The notes below the pieces were generated by a model that made no database searches, was not told the origin of the DNA, and saw only the letters and a list, made by a program, of their open reading frames with translations. This document shows, piece by piece, positions 1-7,410 of a stretch of 14,454 nucleotides of DNA (positions are counted from its first letter, which is position 1; every line of letters starts with the position of its first letter). Source of the DNA: CAZPQN01 sp964588795 (lineage in GTDB: Bacteria; Fidelibacterota; UBA2242); assembly GCA_964588795.1 (NCBI GenBank), contig CAZPQN010000047.1, positions 1 to 14,454 on the forward strand, written 5' to 3'. A program made the position numbers and the translations under genes.

Positions 1-54
1 GATCGTCCCCACGTTCACATGCGGCTTCGTCCGCTTAAATTGCTGCTTGGCCAT
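1..54 (-). CDS. tuf: Elongation factor Tu, 5' end only (cut by window edge)
   Basis: The 18 visible codons read MAKQQFKRTKPHVNVGTI. This is the standard EF-Tu N-terminus just before the GHVDHGKT P-loop, which lies outside the window. EF-Tu is the GTPase that delivers aminoacyl-tRNA to the ribosomal A site. The ATG lies 9 bases after the fusA stop codon, and an AAGGAGT Shine-Dalgarno overlaps that stop, so translation coupled to fusA is likely. The position after rpsL-rpsG-fusA is that of the str-operon tuf copy (tufA in E. coli terms). A second tuf ends at the other edge of the window, so the genome carries two copies. Nothing can be said about the GTPase centre or the antibiotic-binding residues because they are not visible. 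Confidence 0.95.
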   Translation of the reverse strand, partial: MAKQQFKRTKPHVNVGTI

Positions 55-63
55 AACTACTCC

Positions 64-2160
64 TTAATTTTTAAGAAACTCGGGGATGAAACCCCTGGTT
101 TTTTCGACTATCTCGCGTTGTACTTTTTTATCGCAGTAATCATAATTGGAAAAATGCATCGAGAAAACTGCCCGCCCCTGGGAAAGTGACCGCAACTGCG
201 TGGCATAGCCAAACATCTCCTGCATCGGGACAGTGGCATCCACAACATTGGCGTCACTGCGTTTGCTCATCCCGCTGATATTCGCGCGGCGGGCATTTAA
301 ATCATTCAGAACCTCACCTAAGTATTCATCCGGAACGACAACCTCCAGGGTCATAATTGGCTCCAAGATGGCAGGTTGAGCATTGGTTAGAGCATTCTCC
401 AAGGCCATGACCGTCGCTATTTCGAAAGCCATTTCCGTCGACTCATCTTCTTTATAGGTGACATCCGTGATGGTAACCCGCAATTTCTGGATGGGGTATC
501 CGGCTAAAATCCCACCCCGTACCCGGTTGCGCACTCCGCGCACGAGGGCTGGAATGAATTCACGCGGCAGGCGACCATCAACCAGGTGATGTTCAACGAC
601 AACGTCATTCAGCGCGCTGTCCGGCACAATCTTCAAATTGACCACCGCAAAATGACTCTTGTCGCCGGTTTTACGGATAAAGCGTCCTTCGCCCTGCGCT
701 GGCTTAAGAATTGTTTCGCGATAGGAGACCTGGGGCTTGCCGATATGCGCCCGGACTTTGAATTCCCGCACCAGCCGATCCACCAAAATTTCCAAATGCA
801 GTTCCCCCATTCCGGAGACCAGCGTCTGGCCGGTTTCCTCATCCTGATGGATGCGAAAGGTTGGGTCTTCGTCAGCCAATTTATTCAGCGAATCAATCAA
901 CAGGTCGGAATCAGCCTTGCTTTTGGGCTCAATAGCGATCGAAATCACCGGCTCCGGGAAATGCATCGATTCGAGAATTATCGGATGTTTGGAATCGCAG
1001 AGCGTATGGCCGGTAAAACTGCTTTTCAACCCCACTACGGCTCCGATTTCACCAGCGGAAAGCGACTCCCGCTCCTCACGTTTATTAGCGTGCATTAGCA
1101 GTAAGCGACTGATGCGCTCTTTCTTTTCCAGCGTAGAATTGAAAACCATGTCCCCTTTTCCGACCTGACCGGAATAAACCCGGATAAAACTCAGCCGCCC
1201 GACGTGCGGGTCGGACATGATTTTAAAAATCAGGGAACTGAACGGGTCTTCGGGGCGCGGATAGCGTTTGACCGTTGTCCCTTTCAGGTTCACTCCCTCG
1301 ATGGGCGGTACGTCGAAAGGCGAAGGCAGATAGTCGACGATGGCGTCCAGCAATTGCTGGACACCCTTATTGCGATATGATGAGCCACATAGTACCGGCA
1401 CTAGTTTATTCTGGAGAGTTCCCCGGCGCAAGCCTTGTTTTAATTCCGCGGCACTGATTTCTTCACCATTAAGATATTTGGCGAATATCTGGTCATCGTA
1501 GTTGGCAGCTTCCTCGATGATCCGCTGGTGGTATTCATTTACCAACGGCAAAAGGTCGTTCGGAACGTTACTGTAATAATATTTGTTCCCCTGGGTGTTT
1601 TCGTCGTAGATAATCGTCTGACGGCTAATCAAATCGATCACACCGGTAAACAGCTCGCCTGAACCTAAGGGCAGGGTAATCGGAATGGGTTTGGCTTTCA
1701 GCCGCTGAGTAATCATTTTTAATACATGTTGAAAGTCGGCTCCAGCCCGGTCCATTTTATTGACGTAGGCGATGCGCGGTATATGGTAAGTGTCAGCCTG
1801 CTTCCAGACCGTCTCGCTTTGCGGCTCCACGCCTCCCACAGCGCAGAAAATCGCCACCGCTCCGTCCAGCACCCGTAGAGCACGCTCTACTTCGGCGGTA
1901 AAGTCCACGTGACCGGGCGTATCAATGATATTGATCCGATGCTGGTTCCAGAAACAGGTGGTTGCCGCGGAGGTAATGGTTATGCCGCGTTCGCGTTCCT
2001 GCTCCATCCAATCCATCGTGGCCGAGCCATCGTCGACTTCACCCATGCGGTGGATTTTACCGGTATAGAAGAGAATCCTTTCGGTCGTAGTGGTTTTACC
2101 GGCATCAATGTGAGCCATGATGCCGATATTCCTGACCTTGTTGAGATTCTCTACTTTCAT
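64..2160 (-). CDS. fusA: Elongation factor G (translational GTPase) with divergent domain IV tip
   Basis: This 698-aa EF-G family protein would move tRNAs and mRNA after peptide transfer and, with RRF, help split ribosomes. G-domain motifs are intact: AHIDAGKTT (16-24), RGITI (58-62), DTPGH (80-84) and NKMD (134-137). Domains II and III are recognisable (SDPHVGRLSFIRVYSG from 316, MGELHLEI from 451), and domain V holds EMFGYATQLRS (648-658). Length matches the family (about 690-705). Domain IV is odd: the first tip loop reads GDKSH (499-503) where canonical EF-G has GGRGQYGH, and the second reads YKEDESTE (569-576) where E. coli has YHDVDSSE, placing Lys570 at the His583 position. From memory, GDK-H resembles mitochondrial EF-G2 (GFM2), a recycling factor. 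The 14-base gap after rpsG has no clear Shine-Dalgarno, so coupling to rpsG is inferred. Family is certain; subtype is open. Confidence 0.95.
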   Translation of the reverse strand: MKVENLNKVRNIGIMAHIDAGKTTTTERILFYTGKIHRMGEVDDGSATMDWMEQERERGITITSAATTCFWNQHRINIIDTPGHVDFTAEVERALRVLDGAVAIFCAVGGVEPQSETVWKQADTYHIPRIAYVNKMDRAGADFQHVLKMITQRLKAKPIPITLPLGSGELFTGVIDLISRQTIIYDENTQGNKYYYSNVPNDLLPLVNEYHQRIIEEAANYDDQIFAKYLNGEEISAAELKQGLRRGTLQNKLVPVLCGSSYRNKGVQQLLDAIVDYLPSPFDVPPIEGVNLKGTTVKRYPRPEDPFSSLIFKIMSDPHVGRLSFIRVYSGQVGKGDMVFNSTLEKKERISRLLLMHANKREERESLSAGEIGAVVGLKSSFTGHTLCDSKHPIILESMHFPEPVISIAIEPKSKADSDLLIDSLNKLADEDPTFRIHQDEETGQTLVSGMGELHLEILVDRLVREFKVRAHIGKPQVSYRETILKPAQGEGRFIRKTGDKSHFAVVNLKIVPDSALNDVVVEHHLVDGRLPREFIPALVRGVRNRVRGGILAGYPIQKLRVTITDVTYKEDESTEMAFEIATVMALENALTNAQPAILEPIMTLEVVVPDEYLGEVLNDLNARRANISGMSKRSDANVVDATVPMQEMFGYATQLRSLSQGRAVFSMHFSNYDYCDKKVQREIVEKTRGFIPEFLKN

Positions 2161-2174
2161 GTAATAATCATCGG

Positions 2175-2642
2175 TTATCTGAAGTGGGCAAAGGCCTTAT
2201 TGGCTTCCGCCATTTTGTGGGTGTCTTCGCGCTTCTTGATCGCGCCCCCTTCACCATCGGCGGCGGCCATCAATTCAGCGGCAAACTTTTCCGCCAGGGT
2301 TTTTCCGCTCCGGCTTTTGGCATAGGTAATCAGCCAGCGGGAAGCCAAGGCGAAACGCCGTTCAGGTTTGACCTCAATGGGGACCTGATAGGTTGCTCCG
2401 CCGATCCGTCGCGACTTCACTTCCATGATCGGAGCGACGTTCTCCATGGCTTTGCGAAAAATGTCCAGACCGTTACCTTTACGTTTTTCGTCAATGATAC
2501 CGATAGCGTTGTAGAAGATATTTTCAGCCACCGAGCGTTTCCCGCGGCGCAGGAGGTAATTAATAAACCGGCTGACCATAATATCATTGTATTTGGAGTC
2601 TGGTCTGATTTCACGGATGATTTTCTTTTTTCTACGTGACAT
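2175..2642 (-). CDS. rpsG: 30S ribosomal protein S7
   Basis: This is S7 (155 aa, a typical length), the primary assembly protein that binds the 3' major domain of 16S rRNA and nucleates the 30S head near the E site. The basic N-terminus and the family signature from about residue 16 (SKYNDIMVSRFINYLL) are clear. The family block GGATYQVPIEV lies at 81-91, and the C-terminal helix ends in AEANKAFAHFR. The start is ATG, with CAGGAG a short distance upstream in the 15-base gap after rpsL. In E. coli, S7 represses its own operon by binding a roughly 100-base rpsL-rpsG spacer. Here that spacer is far too short, so such control would need a different site. No unusual residues were noticed. Confidence 0.98.
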   Translation of the reverse strand: MSRRKKKIIREIRPDSKYNDIMVSRFINYLLRRGKRSVAENIFYNAIGIIDEKRKGNGLDIFRKAMENVAPIMEVKSRRIGGATYQVPIEVKPERRFALASRWLITYAKSRSGKTLAEKFAAELMAAADGEGGAIKKREDTHKMAEANKAFAHFR

Positions 2643-2657
2643 AAAGTTGCTCCTGAA

Positions 2658-3029
2658 TTAGCCGGGACGTTTGGTGCCGTAGCGCGAGCGACTGTTTTTC
2701 CGATCATTCACGCCGCTTGCATCCAGGGTGCCGCGAATGATGTGATAACGTACACCCGGTAAATCTTTGACACGTCCGCCCTGAACGAGTACGATGGAAT
2801 GTTCCTGCAGATTATGCCCCTCGCCGGGAATATAGGCGATGACTTCAATGCCGTTGATCAGACGTACTTTGGCTACCTTCCGCAAAGCCGAGTTCGGCTT
2901 TTTGGGCGTAGTGGTATAGACCCGGGTACAAACCCCGCGTTTCTGAGGACAACCGCGCAAAGCCGGTGCCTTTTCCTTCTGTAAAACTGCTTCTCTACCT
3001 TTTCTGATCAACTGGTTAATTGTTGGCAT
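2658..3029 (-). CDS. rpsL: 30S ribosomal protein S12
   Basis: This is S12 (123 aa), the decoding-centre protein of the 30S subunit that helps check codon-anticodon pairing. The conserved core is intact: CPQKRGVCTRVYTTTPKKPNS at 27-47 in part, and GGRVKDLPGVRYH at 84-96. Lys43 and Lys88, whose replacement gives streptomycin resistance in E. coli, are both wild type. Asp89, the methylthiolation site in E. coli, is present. The start is ATG with GGAG a few bases upstream. It is the first gene of the str part of the cluster, 77 bases downstream of rpoC. No L7Ae-like gene sits between rpoC and rpsL, unlike the arrangement in many Firmicutes. Confidence 0.98.
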   Translation of the reverse strand: MPTINQLIRKGREAVLQKEKAPALRGCPQKRGVCTRVYTTTPKKPNSALRKVAKVRLINGIEVIAYIPGEGHNLQEHSIVLVQGGRVKDLPGVRYHIIRGTLDASGVNDRKNSRSRYGTKRPG

Positions 3030-3041
3030 AGATTCTCCATT

Positions 3042-3073
3042 AAAAAAAAGCCTGTAAAAATACGACTACCAGC
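3042..3073 (-). terminator. Possible weak terminator or attenuator between rpoC and rpsL
   Basis: On the transcript, GCUGGUA (3067-3073) can pair with UACAGGC (3050-3056) across a 10-base loop. The stem has six pairs, one of them G-U, and one G-A mismatch. Eight U residues follow directly (3042-3049). That is the layout of an intrinsic terminator, but the stem is imperfect and short, so at most partial termination is likely. This would let rpsL-rpsG-fusA-tuf be expressed at a different level from rpoBC. The rpsL Shine-Dalgarno follows the U-tract immediately. This was folded by eye only. Confidence 0.35.
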
Positions 3074-3106
3074 ACTTTTAAGCAATAACTTTTAGCGAAG
3101 AGCATG

Positions 3107-6100
3107 TTACTTTTGCAAGGCCGCCAGTTCATTTTCTTTGGCTTTCTTACTTTCATTTAACTTCTGCCATTCGGCAACTTCCTCTTCCGGCTCGACCACA
3201 ACGATATCGTTATACTTCCGTAGACCGGTTCCCGCCGGGATCAGGCGGCCCATGATCACGTTTTCTTTTAGACCACGCAGGTAATCCGTCTTACCGGCCA
3301 CGGCCGCGTCGGTCAGGACGCGTGTGGTCTCCTGGAAGGATGCCGCGGATATGAACGATTCCGTATTCAGTGAAGCGCGGGTGATGCCCAGCAACATTTC
3401 AGTAAACTGAGCGGGACGCGCCTGCCGGGCTTTGGCTGGATTCTTGTGCTCATCGGTCAGGATGCGATTAAATTTGGTGAATTCCCGGCGCGAGACGACA
3501 TCGCCCTCGTCCCAGTCACTATCACCGGGATTGGTGATCACGACGTAATCCTTGATCCGGTTATTTTCTTCGATCAGTTCCTGGCGGTTGACCCGGTCTT
3601 TTTCCAACAGATTGGTATCGCCGGCATCCTCGACTCGCACTTTCTGCATCATTTGCCGGACGATAACCTCGATATGCTTGTCGTTGATGCGCACGCCCTG
3701 CAAACGATAGACTTCCTGAATTTCGTTGACCAAATATTCCTGAACCTTGCGCGGGTCCTGCACTGCCAATATATCCTGAGGCGAAACCGGTCCTTCACAG
3801 AGCCGGTCGCCGGCCTTTACATCATCACCCTGATTAACCAGAACAAACCGCCCGTAAGGGATCTTGTAGCGCTTGACGGTCCCATCCGGACTGGTGACAA
3901 TAATTTCCCGGATACCTTTTTCAGTTTTGCCAAACGATATTTTGCCGTCAATTTCTGAAATAACGGCCGGATCTTTGGGCCGCCGGGCTTCGAATAGTTC
4001 GGCGACTCGCGGCAATCCTCCGGTGATATCACTGGTCTTTCCGGTTTCCTTCGGAATCTTCGCCAGGATTTCGCCCACAACCACTTTGTCGCCGTCCTTG
4101 ACGGTCAGCATGGCGCGTACGGGCAAAATAAAGCCGGGGATTACCTCCTCGCGGTTCTTGCGTTTGACGACGATATCAATCCGCGGTTGCAGAGTACGGT
4201 CTTTCGATTCGATGACCATGATGGACTTGTGTCCGGATTCGTCAACTTCCACGTTGTAGGTCTGATTTTCATATAGATCCACGAAGCGTACTTCACCGGA
4301 ATGCAATGCCAAGATCTGATCCATATAAACATCCCAACGGAACAGGGTTTGTCCAATCTGGACCTGATCACCTTCCTTGACAAAAATATGCGCGCCGTAG
4401 GAAATATTGTAGGTCGAGGTCACACGGTTATTATCATCGACGATGTTCAACACCGAACTGCGCGACAACACTACCTGATAATTCGTATCCCGGTAAGGAA
4501 CGGCCTTATAGTTTTCTGAGAATTCAGCCCTTCCCTTTGATTTGGCGACAGTTTCTGATTCCTCGACGATACGCGCGGCCGTACCACCATAATGGAATGT
4601 ACGCAGGGTCAACTGGGTGCCGGGTTCGCCAATGGACTGGGCGGCCATGATCCCCACAGATTCCCCAACCCGCACGATCTTTCCGGTAGCCAGATTGCGT
4701 CCGTAACATTTGGCACAGACGCCCCGCAATGATTCACAGGTCAGTACCGAGCGGATGCGCACTTTTTCGAGACCGCTGGCCTGAATTTTCTGGGCGATAT
4801 TTTCGGTGATCTCCTGCCCGGCTTCGACAAAGATTTCTTCATCGTTCTCGGGATTGAAGACATCTTCCTGCGTCACCCGCCCCACAATACGATCGGCGAG
4901 GGACTCGATGACATTTTCTTCCTTTTTCAGAGCAGTGATATCAATCCCATTAATGGTATGGCAGTCTTCCTCCGTGATAACGACATCGTGGGCAACATCC
5001 ACCAACCGGCGGGTCAGATATCCGGCATCTGCCGTTTTTAAAGCAGTATCAGCCAGACCCTTACGTGCGCCGTGTGTGGAGATGAAATATTCGTGAACGG
5101 TTAGGCCTTCCTTAAAGTTGGAAGTAATGGGGGTTTCGATAATTTCACCCACCTGGCCGGTCATGGTTTTTTGCGGTTTGGCCATCAAACCACGCATCGC
5201 CGCCAACTGCTTAATCTGTTCCGAACTGCCCCGCGCTCCGGAATCGGCCATCATGAACACGGGATTGAAGCCCTGTCGGTCGTTGGCCATATGCTCGATC
5301 ATGACTTCCGCCAGGCGGTTCGTGGTATGAGTCCAGTTATCAATGACCTTATTGTAACGTTCACCTTCGGTCAGAATACCGCGCTGAAACTTGCGCTGAA
5401 TTTCTTCCACTCTTTCAAATGATTCGGCTATGATATCGTCTTTCTCTTCCGGGATCAGCACATCCGAGATGGAAATCGAGGTACCCGCCTTGGTGGCATA
5501 TTTAAAACCGATATTTTTAAGTTTGTCGAGCAGTAGTACAGTTTCGTAGTTTCCGGCTTTCTGAAAAACAAGTCCGACTATTTTCTCCAGTCGCTTTTTA
5601 CTGATGAGTTCGTTAAAATAGCCCAGACCTTTCGGAATGAGACTGTTGAATAAAGCCCTACCGGTTGTCGTCTCGATCAATTTACCGTTCACCCGGATTT
5701 TCACCTTGGCGTGCAAATCGACTTCGCCGTACTGATAGGCGTAAATGGCTTCCTCTGGTGACGAGAATATTTTACCTTCGCCGCGGGCGCCGTTTTTAGC
5801 CCGGGTGATATAATAGACGCCGAGTACCATATCCTGCGACGGAATTGAAATCGGGTGGCCATGAGCAGGATGCAGGATATTGTGGCTGGAGAGACAAAGA
5901 ATCCGGCATTCCGACTGTGCTTCAAGCGTCAGGGGCACGTGTACCGCCATCTGGTCGCCATCAAAGTCGGCGTTAAAGGCCGCGCAGACCAGTGGATGGA
6001 TTTGGATGGCTTTGCCATCAATCAGAACCGGCTGGAAGGCCTGAATGCCCAGGCGGTGCAGGGTCGGGGCGCGGTTCAGCAACACCGGATAGTCTTGAAC

Positions 6101-7381
6101 GACGTACTCCAGTACCCGGTAGACATCAGGATCCTTGCGCTCGACCATGGTCTTGGCCGTCTTGGGCGTCTTGGCTAACCGACGGCGAATTAACTGGTTA
6201 ATGATATGCGGTTTAAATAGTTCGATTGCCATTTCCTTGGGCAGACCGCACTCATTCAGGCGCAGGTTAGGACCAACAACGATTACCGAGCGGCCACTAT
6301 AGTCTACGCGTTTACCCAACAGGTTCTGCCGGAAGCGCCCTTCCTTGCCTTTGAGCATGTCGCTCAGACTTTTCAAAGGACGGCGCGAACCGCTTCGCAC
6401 CTCGGTGCGCCGACGGCTGTTATCAAACAACGAATCAACGGCTTCCTGCAACATGCGTTTTTCGTTGCGCAAAATGACATCGGGAGCCTTGATTTCGATC
6501 AGCTGTTTCAGGCGGTTATTACGGATAATGACCCGCCGGTAAAGATCATTCATGTCGCTTGCCGCAAACCGACCACCCTCCAGCGGTACCAGCGGACGCA
6601 GGTCCGGAGGAATCACTGGCAGAACGATCACCACCATCCACTCGGCTTTGTTGAGTGGTTTACCTTCCTGCGATTGGAAGGCCTTGACGACTTTCAGCCG
6701 CTTGAGGATTTCCGTTTTCTGCGTCGGTGATTTTTTACTGCGCAGTTTCTCCTTAAGATTCTGGACGAGAATATCGACGTCGACTTTTTGGAGTAATTCG
6801 CGGATTGCCTCGCCACCGGTTTTGGCGATGAAGTAGCTTTTGGCTTCCTCTTCGTCAAAGAGTTCCGTCTTGGGTCCGAATTTCATCAGGTTTTCGAAAT
6901 ACTCTTCTTCGGTGATGACGGATTTGTAGGGCAGGGCGGAGTTGCCCTGGCTCAGTACCACATATTTCTCGTAATAGACGATCTCTTCGAGGTTTTTCGT
7001 GGGAATATCGAGCAGGTAGTACAATTTGCTGGGGATCGATTTCAAAAACCAGATATGAATTACCGGCACAGCCAGGGTGATATGTCCCATGCGTTCCCGG
7101 CGCACTTTTTTCCGGGCCACTTCCACTCCACAGCGATCACAGATGATGCCTTTGTAACGAATGCGCTTGTACTTACCGCAATGACATTCCCAATCTTTGA
7201 CCGGCCCGAAAATCTTTTCACAGAATAGTCCATCTTTCTCGGGTTTATACGAGCGGTAATTGATCGTTTCCGGTTTCAGCACTTCTCCGTGACTACGGGT
7301 CAGGATCGTTTCCGGGGAAGAGAGATGGATCGTTATATTTTCAAATTCTTTACGAAAGGTAAATGGCTTTGAATAGTCCAT
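3107..7381 (-). CDS. rpoC: DNA-directed RNA polymerase subunit beta'
   Basis: This is the largest core RNA polymerase subunit (1424 aa), which forms the clamp and holds the catalytic magnesium. The N-terminal zinc site has Cys66, Cys68, Cys81 and Cys84. The active-site loop NADFDGDQMAVH (470-481) supplies Asp472, Asp474 and Asp476. The bridge-helix region starts near MADSGARGSS (711-720). The second zinc site is Cys807, Cys882, Cys889 and Cys892. The trigger loop starts at AAQSIGEPGTQLTLRTFH (913-930) and resumes at DITGGLPRVAELFEARRPKD (1118-1137). The roughly 190 residues between are a lineage insertion like E. coli SI3, found in Gram-negative groups. The Lys/Glu-rich C-terminus is ordinary. 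The ATG is 29 bases after the rpoB stop. Its GGAGG lies 13 bases upstream, which is long, and overlaps a small hairpin. No damage or fusion is seen. Confidence 0.99.
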   Translation of the reverse strand: MDYSKPFTFRKEFENITIHLSSPETILTRSHGEVLKPETINYRSYKPEKDGLFCEKIFGPVKDWECHCGKYKRIRYKGIICDRCGVEVARKKVRRERMGHITLAVPVIHIWFLKSIPSKLYYLLDIPTKNLEEIVYYEKYVVLSQGNSALPYKSVITEEEYFENLMKFGPKTELFDEEEAKSYFIAKTGGEAIRELLQKVDVDILVQNLKEKLRSKKSPTQKTEILKRLKVVKAFQSQEGKPLNKAEWMVVIVLPVIPPDLRPLVPLEGGRFAASDMNDLYRRVIIRNNRLKQLIEIKAPDVILRNEKRMLQEAVDSLFDNSRRRTEVRSGSRRPLKSLSDMLKGKEGRFRQNLLGKRVDYSGRSVIVVGPNLRLNECGLPKEMAIELFKPHIINQLIRRRLAKTPKTAKTMVERKDPDVYRVLEYVVQDYPVLLNRAPTLHRLGIQAFQPVLIDGKAIQIHPLVCAAFNADFDGDQMAVHVPLTLEAQSECRILCLSSHNILHPAHGHPISIPSQDMVLGVYYITRAKNGARGEGKIFSSPEEAIYAYQYGEVDLHAKVKIRVNGKLIETTTGRALFNSLIPKGLGYFNELISKKRLEKIVGLVFQKAGNYETVLLLDKLKNIGFKYATKAGTSISISDVLIPEEKDDIIAESFERVEEIQRKFQRGILTEGERYNKVIDNWTHTTNRLAEVMIEHMANDRQGFNPVFMMADSGARGSSEQIKQLAAMRGLMAKPQKTMTGQVGEIIETPITSNFKEGLTVHEYFISTHGARKGLADTALKTADAGYLTRRLVDVAHDVVITEEDCHTINGIDITALKKEENVIESLADRIVGRVTQEDVFNPENDEEIFVEAGQEITENIAQKIQASGLEKVRIRSVLTCESLRGVCAKCYGRNLATGKIVRVGESVGIMAAQSIGEPGTQLTLRTFHYGGTAARIVEESETVAKSKGRAEFSENYKAVPYRDTNYQVVLSRSSVLNIVDDNNRVTSTYNISYGAHIFVKEGDQVQIGQTLFRWDVYMDQILALHSGEVRFVDLYENQTYNVEVDESGHKSIMVIESKDRTLQPRIDIVVKRKNREEVIPGFILPVRAMLTVKDGDKVVVGEILAKIPKETGKTSDITGGLPRVAELFEARRPKDPAVISEIDGKISFGKTEKGIREIIVTSPDGTVKRYKIPYGRFVLVNQGDDVKAGDRLCEGPVSPQDILAVQDPRKVQEYLVNEIQEVYRLQGVRINDKHIEVIVRQMMQKVRVEDAGDTNLLEKDRVNRQELIEENNRIKDYVVITNPGDSDWDEGDVVSRREFTKFNRILTDEHKNPAKARQARPAQFTEMLLGITRASLNTESFISAASFQETTRVLTDAAVAGKTDYLRGLKENVIMGRLIPAGTGLRKYNDIVVVEPEEEVAEWQKLNESKKAKENELAALQK

Positions 7382-7394
7382 AGTGGTTATCGTA

Positions 7395-7409
7395 CCTCCA
7401 ACGGTTGGA
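7395..7409 (-). promoter_or_regulatory. rpoC Shine-Dalgarno overlapping a small hairpin
   Basis: The only good Shine-Dalgarno for rpoC is GGAGG at 7395-7399, 13 bases before the ATG. The transcript just upstream forms a perfect inverted repeat, UCCAA-CCG-UUGGA (7397-7409), whose 3' arm covers three bases of that GGAGG. The hairpin lies entirely in the 29-base rpoB-rpoC gap. It could dampen rpoC initiation unless ribosomes finishing rpoB open it. The repeat is seen directly; the regulatory role is inferred. Confidence 0.4.
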
Positions 7410-7410
7410 C

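Noticed and set aside
586..1098. Plus-strand open frame of 170 codons
   Set aside because: It lies wholly antisense within fusA, shows no family pattern, and is explained by the codon use of the real gene.
1909..2325. Plus-strand open frame of 138 codons
   Set aside because: It runs antisense across the fusA and rpsG junction and has no recognisable protein features.
3057..3085. Promoter-like TTGCTT, 17-base spacer, TATTTT upstream of rpsL
   Set aside because: Both boxes match consensus poorly, the DNA is AT-rich so chance matches are expected, and it overlaps the terminator-like hairpin.
3446..3958. Plus-strand open frame of 170 codons
   Set aside because: It is antisense inside rpoC, whose own frame is fully conserved.
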